A DNA stretch of 9,973 nucleotides from an uncultured Campylobacter sp. (GCF_938030815.1 NZ_CALHII010000013.1:1-9973); one strand, 5' to 3'. Positions 1 to 5,959 are shown, numbered from the stretch's first letter. Translations and numbers: made by a program. The notes: generated from the letters alone by a model not told the origin.

Positions 1-561
1 CAGATCAAGCGCTGCGCCTAGATCGCGCGCTATGCCTAAGATGCTAAGGCAGTCGCCGCGATTAGCGGTAAGCTCGATCTCGATAAGATCGTCGTTAAAA
101 ATTTCATACTCGCGCAGCTCCTTGCCCAGCACGAGCTCGCCGATACTGCTATCAAGCACCATAATGCCGTCATTCGTCTTAGCAAGTCCAAGCTCGGTTG
201 CCGAGCAGATCATACCAAAGCTCTCCACTCCGCGAAGTTTGGCAGGCTTTATCTCAAGGCCGCTAGGCAGTACGGCGCCGATCAGGCTAACCGCGACATA
301 TTGCCCAGCCTCGACATTTTTCGCGCCACAGACGATCTGCAGGCTCTGCTTACCGACATCAACCTCGCAAACGTTTAGATGATCAGAATTTTCGTGACGA
401 CGCTTGCTTTTTACGAGTCCTACTACGACGCCTTTAGGAAGTGAAATTTTATCGTGAGCGTCAACCTCAAGACCGATGGAATTTAGCGTAGAAAGCAGCT
501 TTTCGCTTGAAATTTCGCTTATGTCGATCCACTCTTGCAACCAATTTCTCGTTATTATCAT
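1..561 (-). CDS. pheT: Phenylalanyl-tRNA synthetase beta subunit, N-terminal part (partial)
   Basis: Beta subunit of the alpha2-beta2 phenylalanyl-tRNA synthetase, which charges tRNA-Phe in the cytoplasm. Only the first 187 codons are present; the frame is open to base 1, so the stop lies outside the window. The protein begins MIITRNWLQEWIDI, the usual PheT opening. Residues from about 40 to 150 match the tRNA-binding (EMAP-like) OB-fold, with the stretches HLNVCEVDVG, IVCGAKN and FGMICSATELGL typical of PheT. The region ending ELTANRGDCLSILGIARDLGA is the start of the next, B3-side part. The start is fixed by a four-base ATGA overlap with the pheS stop (ATG at 561-559, TGA at 560-558), so the two subunits are almost certainly translationally coupled and transcribed together. 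Family and start are secure; only the missing C-terminus is unknown. Confidence 0.96.
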   Translation of the reverse strand, partial: MIITRNWLQEWIDISEISSEKLLSTLNSIGLEVDAHDKISLPKGVVVGLVKSKRRHENSDHLNVCEVDVGKQSLQIVCGAKNVEAGQYVAVSLIGAVLPSGLEIKPAKLRGVESFGMICSATELGLAKTNDGIMVLDSSIGELVLGKELREYEIFNDDLIEIELTANRGDCLSILGIARDLGAALDL

Positions 562-1553
562 TTAAACTGCTCCAATAATCTAATATCGCCTTCAAATAGC
601 GAGCGCAGATCGGGGATACCGCGCAGCAGCATCGCAAATCTCTCCACGCCGAGCCCGAATGCGTATCCGCTGACGTTTTTCCAGCCCACCGCTTTAAAGA
701 CGTTAGGATCGACCACGCCGCTGCCTAACACCTCGAGCCAGCCCGTCTGCTTACAGACGCGGCATCCATGTCCGTGGCAGAAAATACAGCTGATATCAAC
801 CTCCGTACTTGGCTCCGTAAACGGAAAGAAGCTCGGACGGAAGCGCACCTGCACGCTACCGAACATATAGCGCAAAAATTCCTCCAAAACGTATTTTAAA
901 TTCGCAAAGCTCACCCGATCGCCCTGCTCGACTACGAGACCCTCCACTTGATGAAACATCGGCGTGTGGGTTAGATCCATATCGCGGCGAAATACCGCGC
1001 CCGGGGCGATCATACGCACCGGCGGAGCTTTAAATTTCTCCATTGTGCGGATCTGAACGCCGCTAGTGTGCGTGCGTAGCAGCCGCCCGTCGTCAAGATA
1101 AAACGTATCTTGCATATCGCGTGCGGGGTGGTATTTGGGTAAATTTAGCGCCTCGAAATTATGAAAGTCGTCCTCGATAAGCGGGCCGCTTTCGACGCTG
1201 AAATTTTGCGCGATGAAGTAGTCAATGATCTTATCCATCGTCTCCATCACGGGGTGCAGCGCGCCGCAGCTTACGTTTTCGTTAAAAAGCGTGACGTCGA
1301 TTGCTTCATTTTTCATCGCCTTTTTTTGCTCCGCCGCTTCCAAGCTCGCCCTTTTTGCAGCGATGAGCTCGCTGAAATAATCGCGCTTTTCATTCGCGCT
1401 TACGGCAAGCTCTTTTTTCTGCTCGGGCGCTGCGGATTTGAGCTCGGAAAAAAGCGCCGTTATGATGCCTTTTTTGCCGAAAAGCTCCAAGCGCACGGCT
1501 TCCAGCTCGCTTAAGCTCGATGCGGCGTCTATTTTTGCTTTAATCTCTTGCAA
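558..1553 (-). CDS. pheS: Phenylalanyl-tRNA synthetase alpha subunit
   Basis: Catalytic alpha subunit of the class II phenylalanyl-tRNA synthetase, which makes phenylalanyl-adenylate and transfers Phe to tRNA. The protein is 331 residues, the usual length. An N-terminal coiled-coil arm (about 1-85) with the LFGKKG signature is followed by the catalytic domain: HPAR at 142-145, THTSGVQIRT at 161-170, motif 2 around FRR (188-190) and HTPMFHQVEG, and motif 3 at GLGVER (300-305). The start is TTG at 1553: an in-frame TAG sits just upstream, AAGGA lies six bases before the TTG, and the resulting N-terminus lines up with other PheS proteins. A Cys insert (C256, C259, C264, C267) resembles a zinc-binding knuckle; I recall it as normal in Campylobacter PheS. 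It overlaps pheT by four bases. Confidence 0.98.
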   Translation of the reverse strand: MQEIKAKIDAASSLSELEAVRLELFGKKGIITALFSELKSAAPEQKKELAVSANEKRDYFSELIAAKRASLEAAEQKKAMKNEAIDVTLFNENVSCGALHPVMETMDKIIDYFIAQNFSVESGPLIEDDFHNFEALNLPKYHPARDMQDTFYLDDGRLLRTHTSGVQIRTMEKFKAPPVRMIAPGAVFRRDMDLTHTPMFHQVEGLVVEQGDRVSFANLKYVLEEFLRYMFGSVQVRFRPSFFPFTEPSTEVDISCIFCHGHGCRVCKQTGWLEVLGSGVVDPNVFKAVGWKNVSGYAFGLGVERFAMLLRGIPDLRSLFEGDIRLLEQFK

Positions 1554-1584
1554 ATTCTATCCTTGTGGTTAAATTAATGGCGCG

Positions 1585-1590
1585 ATTGTA
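1585..1590 (-). promoter_or_regulatory. Putative sigma-70 -10 box for pheST
   Basis: On the minus strand this reads TACAAT, preceded by a T- and A-rich stretch as in Campylobacter vegetative promoters, which rely on the -10 box rather than a -35 box. It would start transcription about 25 bases before the TTG of pheS, leaving room for the AAGGA ribosome site at 1564-1560. Inferred from sequence only. Confidence 0.5.
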
Positions 1591-1631
1591 GTTAAAATTT
1601 GATAAAAGCTAGGTAAATTTGCGTGTTTGGA

Positions 1632-1646
1632 TTTTTTGGCTATAAT
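1632..1646 (+). promoter_or_regulatory. Putative sigma-70 promoter for the HIT-family gene
   Basis: A perfect TATAAT (1641-1646) follows a run of six T (1632-1637), the pattern of Campylobacter vegetative promoters. The predicted start near 1653 leaves a leader of about 29 bases containing AAGGA at 1671-1675. It lies back to back with the pheST promoter in the 128-base divergent spacer. Confidence 0.65.
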
Positions 1647-1681
1647 CGCAGCTAAATTTCAACCTCATAAAAGGATCTAAA

Positions 1682-2038
1682 ATGAACGTCTTCGAAAAGA
1701 TCGTAAACGGCGAAATCCCGTGCAACAAAGTGTTAGAGAACGATGAATTTTTGGCTTTCCACGACATCAACCCAAAAGCGCCGATCCACATCCTGGCGAT
1801 CCCTAAAAAATGCTACGAAAACTTCCAAGTAACGCCTCCCGAAGTGATGAGCAAAATGAGCGCTTTTATCCAAGAAGTAACTCGCAAAATGGGGCTTGAT
1901 AAGAGCGGATACCGTCTTGTTTGCAACTGCGGTGAAAACGGGGGGCAGGAGGTGATGCATCTGCACTTTCATATCCTGGGCGGAATGAAGCTGCCGTGGG
2001 ACCATGTCAGTGACTGCAATACTGAAGAGAATTTTTAA
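1682..2038 (+). CDS. HIT-family (HinT-like) nucleotide hydrolase
   Basis: A 118-residue histidine-triad protein of the Hint branch. Members of this branch hydrolyse purine nucleoside phosphoramidates and aminoacyl-adenylates in the cytoplasm. The N-terminal VFEKIVNGEIPCNKVLEND and AFHDINPKAPIHILAIPK segments are the family's nucleotide-binding fold. The catalytic triad is visible as H93-L-H95-F-H97 followed by ILGG. The length matches bacterial HinT. The ATG is preceded by AAGGA at 1671-1675 with six bases of spacing. The gene is divergent from pheST, an arrangement I recall from other Campylobacter genomes. A link between an aminoacyl-adenylate hydrolase and a synthetase is suggestive but unproven. 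Substrate specificity cannot be read from the sequence. Confidence 0.95.
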   Translation: MNVFEKIVNGEIPCNKVLENDEFLAFHDINPKAPIHILAIPKKCYENFQVTPPEVMSKMSAFIQEVTRKMGLDKSGYRLVCNCGENGGQEVMHLHFHILGGMKLPWDHVSDCNTEENF

Positions 2039-2040
2039 GG

Positions 2041-2582
2041 CTCGAACCAAATTCTATTAAAATCAAAATTCCGTGAAATTGCAAAATTTTGCGGAATTTG
2101 CAAAATTCTTTGAAATTTTTAAAATTACGCCTCATTTATAAATACCGAAGTTTTAAAAATAATCAAAATAGTAAAACTACAAGCTAAAATTTATCATTAG
2201 ATGCTAAAGAGCAATATAAATTTATCACAAGCGAGCTCTTAGCAAATGCCATTCTTTAGCTACAAAGCTTTAGCTCTTAGAATTTCAAATTTGAAATCGG
2301 CAAGAAATTTTAACGACGCGGCAAAATTTTAAATGAAACCGAGCTTTATAAAAAGAGTTATGATTTTACATGGCGAATGAGTTAGATTTCAACGATATGA
2401 AATTTAAAACCTACATGAATTTTGCTTTGAATGAGCGATTTAGCTTCAGTTTTCAAGCATAATTTAAAATTTTAGCGTGAAATTATAATCTTAGAATTTT
2501 AAAATTTCTTGAAATTTCAATATTAACTTTAATGGATTTTAGGGGCATGTGCCCCTAAAAATTTTGAAAGGATTTGCAAGGA
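2041..2582. other. AT-rich gene-free stretch between HIT gene and dps
   Basis: About 540 bases between the convergent ends of the HIT gene and dps. I find no complete gene. It holds an eight-base inverted repeat (AAATTCCG at 2066-2073, CGGAATTT at 2092-2099), two short coding-like fragments (2188-2259 and 2370-2462, plus strand), one copy of the AATTTTAAAATTTC motif (2495-2508), and the strong hairpin at 2537-2560. The base composition is much more AT-rich than the genes around it. Confidence 0.7.
2537..2560. terminator. Strong GC-core hairpin downstream of dps, probable bidirectional terminator
   Basis: TTTTAGGGGCA and TGCCCCTAAAA form a perfect stem with a very short loop, 23 bases beyond the dps stop codon. 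It lies between two convergent genes, where a bidirectional terminator is expected. Neither strand has a long uninterrupted T-run directly after the stem: the plus strand continues into AAAATTTTG-like sequence and the minus strand into AAAATCC. The terminator call therefore rests on the stem and the position. Confidence 0.6.
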
Positions 2583-3026
2583 TTATTTACTTAGCATTGA
2601 GCTTAGCATCCATAGGCGTTTTTCATAATCGCCGTAGTGATCCTGCGCAATATTTGAAGTCGTATCGTCGCCTTCTTCTTCGGCAATCTCTTGAAGCTTT
2701 TTAAACTCTTCTACCAAATACTCGTAGGCTTTTTTGACGTTCTCAAGTACTTCGGTTACGCCGTAGCTGTCCTTTACGCTAATCGGAGCGTCTTTTGAAA
2801 GCTCAATTAGATCCTTAGCCTTAGTTACGGCCTTGCCACCTATTTGAAGCGCGCGCTCAGCCATATCGTCGAAGAGCTCACCCATTTCGTCGTATGCTTT
2901 CTCAGTGTAAGCGTGAACCTGCGCGAATTGTAAGCCCTTAACATTCCAGTGATAATCGTGGAATGCAACAAAGAACGCATGAGCGTCCGCCTGAAGTTTG
3001 TTTAGTTGTTTTACCGTTTTTGACAT
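2583..3026 (-). CDS. dps: Dps / HP-NAP-type ferritin-like iron-storage protein
   Basis: A 147-residue Dps-family protein, a dodecameric mini-ferritin that oxidises and stores iron and protects DNA and cell from peroxide. The ferroxidase ligands can be read directly: H26 in DYHWNVKG, H38 in QVHAYTEKAYDEM, and D53 and E57 in LFDDMAERAL. These sit one residue later than the known HP-NAP set (H25, H37, D52, E56). The length and all-helical character fit. There is no long positively charged N-terminal tail, so direct DNA binding through such a tail is not supported. An AAAGGAG site (3038-3032 on the minus strand) lies just before the ATG. A TGCTATAAT promoter is immediately upstream, with a PerR-like palindrome beyond it. 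The gene appears monocistronic, bounded by the hairpin at 2537-2560. Confidence 0.96.
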   Translation of the reverse strand: MSKTVKQLNKLQADAHAFFVAFHDYHWNVKGLQFAQVHAYTEKAYDEMGELFDDMAERALQIGGKAVTKAKDLIELSKDAPISVKDSYGVTEVLENVKKAYEYLVEEFKKLQEIAEEEGDDTTSNIAQDHYGDYEKRLWMLSSMLSK

Positions 3027-3054
3027 TGTGTCTCCTTTATTTAAAATTGCTGTA

Positions 3055-3063
3055 ATTATAGCA
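3055..3063 (-). promoter_or_regulatory. Putative extended -10 promoter for dps
   Basis: On the minus strand the sequence is TGCTATAAT, a perfect extended -10 element. Transcription would begin near 3048, giving a leader of about 20 bases with AAAGGAG in it. This strong promoter suits an abundant protein. A second pair of TATAAT boxes in tandem lies further upstream at 3076-3087. Confidence 0.7.
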
Positions 3064-3076
3064 AGATTTGCTTAAA

Positions 3077-3091
3077 TTATAATTATACTAA
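3077..3091. promoter_or_regulatory. PerR/Fur-like palindrome upstream of dps (candidate operator)
   Basis: TTATAATTATACTAA matches the PerR box known from Bacillus (TTATAAT-N-ATTATAA) at 12 of 14 defined positions. It lies just upstream of the dps -10 box, where a bound repressor would block RNA polymerase. It sits between divergent dps and the M23 gene. The surrounding DNA is AT-rich and the site also contains tandem TATAAT, so a chance match or an alternative promoter is possible. Confidence 0.35.
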
Positions 3092-3180
3092 GTAATAAAT
3101 TTTATCTTTTAGTGAAATTTTGAAATTAAATGGCTTTTAAATTTATCTACAATTTTTTTGAAATTTCAGCTATGCTGCAT

Positions 3181-3186
3181 TATAAT
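3181..3186 (+). promoter_or_regulatory. Putative -10 box for the M23 peptidase gene, abutting the start codon
   Basis: A perfect TATAAT ends only eight bases before the ATG at 3195. Transcription from it would begin about 3192-3195, giving a leaderless or nearly leaderless message. No Shine-Dalgarno sequence is visible upstream of the ATG, which agrees. An alternative TACAAT at 3148-3153 would give a leader of about 35 bases, still without a ribosome site. Confidence 0.5.
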
Positions 3187-3194
3187 GCCGCATT

Positions 3195-4112
3195 ATGAAA
3201 AACAAATTTATGATAACCATAACCGACCTTAACGGCTCTAGGAATTTTTTGCTTTCGCAAATCATCAAAAAGATCGCGTTATATTTGGTACTATTTGTTT
3301 TTACCGTTTTCGTCACGGGTGCGCTATATATCAGGTATCTGGGCTCTAAAATCGACAGCCTTTCGCGAACTAAAACCGAGCTTAACGAGCTAAATCAAAA
3401 ACTTCGCGACGGTATCGCGGCAAGTCAGATGGAATTTGAAGCCATCGAGGGTAAAATTTCGGATTTGGAGCATCAGTTTGGGCTTGATCCTGAGGAGGAT
3501 GAGCGCGCGATCGACCGCCTATCTCACATCAAGCCTACTTCCGAACAAGAGATCAAAGAGCGTGCGCAAAAGATCATCAACGAAAAATTCTCCGACGCAC
3601 TGATCAAAGAAATTTTTATGCAGATCCCAAACGGCAGGGTAATGCGCACTCATCAGCTCAGCGAGAAATTCGGCTGGCGCAACCATCCTATCTTAAAGCG
3701 CAAACAGTTTCACCCGGGCGTTGATCTACGTACGCCGCCTAAAACGCCCATCTACGCGCCTGCAGACGGCATCATCCAATACAGCGGCGCGGGCGCTACG
3801 GGCTATGGCAATCTAGTCGAGATCCGACATAACTACGGCTTTACGACACGATATGCGCATTTGGATTCAAATTTAACTCGCAAAGTAGGCGAGTTTGTAA
3901 ACAAAGGCGATCTCATCGCTTTTAGCGGTAACACCGGGCTTAGTACCGGACCTCATCTGCACTACGAGATTAGATTTTTGCAGCTGCCGTTAGATCCGCT
4001 AAATTTCATCAACTGGAACGAAAAAAATTACAAAGAAATTTTTACTAAGGAGGAAGATGTCCCATGGCAATCTTTAATAAAGGCGATGCAAACACCGCTC
4101 AAACAACAATAA
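3195..4112 (+). CDS. Membrane-anchored M23 (LytM) peptidoglycan endopeptidase, Csd1-like
   Basis: A 305-residue LytM-type zinc metallopeptidase predicted to cut peptide cross-links of peptidoglycan in the periplasm. One membrane helix lies at about 24-47, followed by a coiled-coil-like, charged segment (about 50-95) and the M23 domain (about 145-272). The zinc ligands are H173 and D177 (HPGVD) and H256. The catalytic histidines are H222 (YAHL) and H254 (HLH). All are present, so it should be active. The next gene is a bactofilin that overlaps it by 49 bases, matching the csd1-ccmA arrangement that sets helical cell shape in Helicobacter pylori. It could instead correspond to Csd2, but Csd2 is thought to lack a complete active site. 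No ribosome site precedes the ATG; the next in-frame Met (residue 6) has none either. Confidence 0.92.
   Translation: MKNKFMITITDLNGSRNFLLSQIIKKIALYLVLFVFTVFVTGALYIRYLGSKIDSLSRTKTELNELNQKLRDGIAASQMEFEAIEGKISDLEHQFGLDPEEDERAIDRLSHIKPTSEQEIKERAQKIINEKFSDALIKEIFMQIPNGRVMRTHQLSEKFGWRNHPILKRKQFHPGVDLRTPPKTPIYAPADGIIQYSGAGATGYGNLVEIRHNYGFTTRYAHLDSNLTRKVGEFVNKGDLIAFSGNTGLSTGPHLHYEIRFLQLPLDPLNFINWNEKNYKEIFTKEEDVPWQSLIKAMQTPLKQQ
4047..4053 (+). promoter_or_regulatory. Ribosome binding site for the bactofilin, inside the M23 gene
   Basis: AAGGAGG is a near-perfect Shine-Dalgarno sequence, lying within the M23 reading frame (codons for K-E-E). It decides between two ATGs. The one at 4057 is only three bases away and meets a stop after six codons. 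The one at 4064, ten bases away, opens the full bactofilin frame. Confidence 0.8.
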
Positions 4113-4480
4113 TCTCGTCAGGCACGCTCATCAAAGGAGAGCTGCACCTGTCATGCATTTTGCATATCGATGGCAATGTCGAAGGCGACGTGATATCCGA
4201 TAACACCGTCGTCATCGGTAAAAACGGTACCGCGCGCGGCTCGATCAGGGCCAAGCATATCGTAATCAGCGGCAAATTTTTCGGCAATATCGAAGCCGAG
4301 CTCGTCGAGCTGCTAGGCGGCGGTGTGCTCGTAGGCGACGTGCTATCACAAAGCTTCGGCATCGAAGTCGGCGCAAAATTTAATGGAAAAAGCGCGGTAA
4401 GCGGTAGCGATCAAGCCCTAGTCATCGACGGCAGCGCAAGCGAAGACGTCAAGCTCATCGATAAAGCGCTAGGTGAATAA
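4064..4480 (+). CDS. ccmA: Bactofilin, CcmA-like cell-shape protein
   Basis: A 138-residue bactofilin (formerly DUF583), a polymer-forming beta-helix protein at the inner face of the membrane that scaffolds peptidoglycan enzymes. A short disordered tail (1-18) is followed by repeated short beta strands with a hydrophobic-glycine rhythm: TLIKGELHL, LHIDGNVEGDV, VVIGKNGTARGSI, IVISGKFFGNI and GVLVGDV. The N-terminal MAIF and the length resemble H. pylori CcmA from memory. The gene begins inside the M23 gene in another frame (49-base overlap), so the two are surely co-transcribed and probably co-translated at matched levels. A hairpin with a T-rich tail about 90 bases downstream probably ends the operon. 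The name ccmA is also used for an unrelated haem exporter. Confidence 0.93.
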   Translation: MAIFNKGDANTAQTTIISSGTLIKGELHLSCILHIDGNVEGDVISDNTVVIGKNGTARGSIRAKHIVISGKFFGNIEAELVELLGGGVLVGDVLSQSFGIEVGAKFNGKSAVSGSDQALVIDGSASEDVKLIDKALGE

Positions 4481-4490
4481 ATCGCGCACA

Positions 4491-4509
4491 TTTGGAATTC
4501 TTGGAATTT
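4491..4509 (+). repeat. Direct repeat, copy 1 of 2
   Basis: TTTGGAATTCTTGGAATTT matches the copy at 4573-4591 (TTTGGAATTCTTAGAATTT) at 18 of 19 bases. The copies begin 82 bases apart, just after the bactofilin stop. The second copy forms most of the terminator hairpin, so this may be a duplicated or decayed terminator half. Confidence 0.6.
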
Positions 4510-4568
4510 AAAACGCTTTAGCTAACGGGGTTTTAGAATCTGATTGATATTGAAATTTTAAAATTTCT

Positions 4569-4605
4569 AGCCTTTGGAATTCTTAGAATTTTTAAGGCTT
4601 TTATA
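4569..4605 (+). terminator. Probable intrinsic terminator of the M23-bactofilin operon
   Basis: AGCCTT (4569-4574) pairs with AAGGCT (4594-4599), and within it AATTC pairs with GAATT around a TTA loop. Two G-T pairs and one mismatch lie between the two blocks. The stem is followed by a T-rich tail, TTTTATATTT. It lies about 90 bases beyond the bactofilin stop. Confidence 0.6.
4573..4591 (+). repeat. Direct repeat, copy 2 of 2
   Basis: TTTGGAATTCTTAGAATTT differs from the copy at 4491-4509 by one base. That change (G to A) gives this copy an AATTC/GAATT hairpin with a three-base TTA loop. It is embedded in the terminator-like structure at 4569-4605. Confidence 0.6.
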
Positions 4606-4630
4606 TTTGCGTAATCTTAGAGTGTCTTCA

Positions 4631-4672
4631 ATCTTAAAATTTAGAATTTTAAAAAATTCCAAATTTTAAGAT
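4631..4672. repeat. 42-base near-perfect inverted repeat
   Basis: ATCTTAAAATTT (4631-4642) is the exact reverse complement of AAATTTTAAGAT (4661-4672). After one mismatch the pairing continues inward (GAATTTT against AAAATTC) almost to the centre. The stem contains almost no GC pairs and has no T-run on either side, so it is not a standard terminator. Confidence 0.6.
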
Positions 4673-5089
4673 CCTCGCAACCAAAATTATTGAAATTTTT
4701 ATATTTTAAAATTTTCAAAATTTTAAAGCTTAACTATGCTTAAAATCTCATAGTTACGTAAATCGTAAAACTCTAAATTCCAAAATTTTGCGCTTACACG
4801 GGGTTTTGAAATTTTGTTTGTAAGCCGGACTTTAAAATTGCACCCGACTGAATTTAAAATTTTAAAATTTCGCCGCAAAATAACGCATGGACGCAAAATT
4901 TTTGCTCGCACATGCTTCAAAAGCTCGCGTAAGTTTTAAAGTTTCGCAGAAGCTATGTAAGCAAGTATAAATTATCTCCGCCGAATGTTTTGACTCATTA
5001 TAGCTCTTTGTATCGTCAGCTCAAAATATCCGAGTGGTGATAAATTCTGCGAGCTGAGCTAATTTAAGCCCATTATTAGATTAGTTATG

Positions 5090-5095
5090 TATAAT
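5090..5095 (+). promoter_or_regulatory. Putative -10 box for tRNA-Ser
   Basis: A perfect TATAAT 15 bases before the first base of the tRNA. The predicted start near 5102 leaves a short 5' leader for RNase P to remove. No -35 box is recognisable, as expected for this group. Confidence 0.65.
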
Positions 5096-5110
5096 GCGAT
5101 TTCTTTTTGT

Positions 5111-5201
5111 GGACAGATGGGTGAGTGGCCGAAACCACACCCCTGCTAAGGGTGCAGCTTCTAACCGGGGCTCGAGGGTTCAAATCCCTCTCTGTCCGCC
5201 A
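5111..5201 (+). tRNA. tRNA-Ser (anticodon GCU)
   Basis: A 91-base class II tRNA. The acceptor arm is GGACAGA paired with TCTGTCC, then the discriminator G and an encoded CCA. The anticodon stem CACCC/GGGTG encloses the loop CTGCTAA with anticodon GCT at 5145-5147, which reads the serine codons AGC and AGU. A long variable arm follows, as required for serine. The T arm is GAGGG-TTCAAAT-CCCTC. The gene stands alone, with its own TATAAT upstream, and converges on the lipoprotein gene. Confidence 0.97.
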
Positions 5202-5251
5202 CTACTTTAGAATCTAAATCAATAAAATTTCACTTCCGTGATTCAGTCGCT

Positions 5252-5881
5252 TTAGCCACCGAGGATACTGCCTAAAAGCAGCACCGGCATCATTAGCGGC
5301 ATCACGATGAGCCCTTGTATATCGGTATCCATTTTCGCATCGCGCTCGCTTTTGATCCCGCTATCGACCGCTATACGCGCAGGGTACTCGATCGGCACGC
5401 TTAGGCGGTGCGATCTGCGCAGCTCGTCGTGATCTTTTAGGCGCTTAAAATATTTGCCTTCGATCAGATAAGAGTAGCGAAACGTAGAGCTATACGCTGG
5501 CTCAAGCTGCTGGGGATCATCCATCAGCTTAGCCTGCACGGATAGCGGCAGATCGTATTTTACGAGCTCGATTTCGTGCTGGATATACGCGGCATCGCTG
5601 CCCTCGTTGTATCTGTCGATCGTGAGCATGCTTACGTTGCGCCTTATCGCGTCTTTATTCAGCGACGCCAGACTCGCAACCTTGGCGCGCACGGCGCTGA
5701 GATTCGCATCAAATACATAATCGTAAATCTCACCGCTCATACGCAACTGACCGCCGGACGCCGCGCTCATCGCGACGATATGCTCGCGCCCTTGCATGTA
5801 GCCCGGCAAATTCTTACTCGCACATCCGCTAAAAACTCCACAGCATAGTGCCAAAACCGCGCCGCAAATCCAAAATTTCAT
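5252..5881 (-). CDS. Unrecognised lipoprotein with hydrophobic C-terminus
   Basis: A 209-residue protein I cannot assign to a family. Its N-terminus is a lipoprotein signal peptide: MKFWICGAVLALCCGVFSGC, with the lipobox Cys at position 20, so it is probably lipidated and anchored to a membrane facing the periplasm. The mature part is polar and fairly charged, with no repeats or recognised motif. The last 20 residues (about 190-209) form a hydrophobic, Gly-ended segment that could insert in a membrane or pack in an oligomer. An AAGGAAG site (5891-5885 on the minus strand) precedes the ATG by three to five bases. Base composition matches the core genes here, which argues against recent transfer. 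It is 272 bases downstream of the AT-rich membrane-protein gene, so it probably has its own promoter. Confidence 0.85.
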   Translation of the reverse strand: MKFWICGAVLALCCGVFSGCASKNLPGYMQGREHIVAMSAASGGQLRMSGEIYDYVFDANLSAVRAKVASLASLNKDAIRRNVSMLTIDRYNEGSDAAYIQHEIELVKYDLPLSVQAKLMDDPQQLEPAYSSTFRYSYLIEGKYFKRLKDHDELRRSHRLSVPIEYPARIAVDSGIKSERDAKMDTDIQGLIVMPLMMPVLLLGSILGG

Positions 5882-5959
5882 AAACTTCCTTCGTAAAATT
5901 TAAAGACGGACTGTATTAAATTTTGCCTTAATGAGAGTGGAATTTTACGGCGCAGCGGA

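Larger units (their letters stand above)
4481..5110. other. AT-rich gene-free stretch with many palindromes, bactofilin to tRNA-Ser
   Basis: About 630 bases with no convincing gene. It contains a 19-base near-identical direct repeat (4491-4509 and 4573-4591), a terminator-like hairpin (4569-4605), a 42-base inverted repeat (4631-4672), copies of AATTTTAAAATTTC (4554-4567, 4858-4871) and, at the right end, the tRNA promoter. An open frame of 65 codons at 4723-4920 (minus) is judged spurious because it is built from the same AT repeats. Confidence 0.7.

Noticed and set aside
32..382. 116-codon plus-strand open frame at the left edge
   Set aside because: It lies antisense to pheT, whose protein is clearly recognisable.
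2066..2099. AAATTCCG/CGGAATTT inverted repeat as terminator of the HIT gene
   Set aside because: The loop is 18 bases and no T-run follows. It is reported only as content of the gap.
4057..4077. ATG three bases after AAGGAGG as the bactofilin start
   Set aside because: It meets a TAA after six codons; the ATG at 4064 opens the bactofilin frame.
4723..4920. 65-codon open frame on the minus strand
   Set aside because: It is made largely of the AT palindromes of this gap, has no recognisable ribosome site or domain, and the predicted protein is basic and low in complexity.
5229..5243. Hairpin after the lipoprotein stop (TCAC/GTGA) as terminator
   Set aside because: The stem has only four pairs. 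The AATTTTATT tail on the minus strand is suggestive but not enough.
5180..5260. tRNA-Ser 3' end as an integration (att) site
   Set aside because: No repeat of the tRNA 3' end and no integrase is seen in the window.
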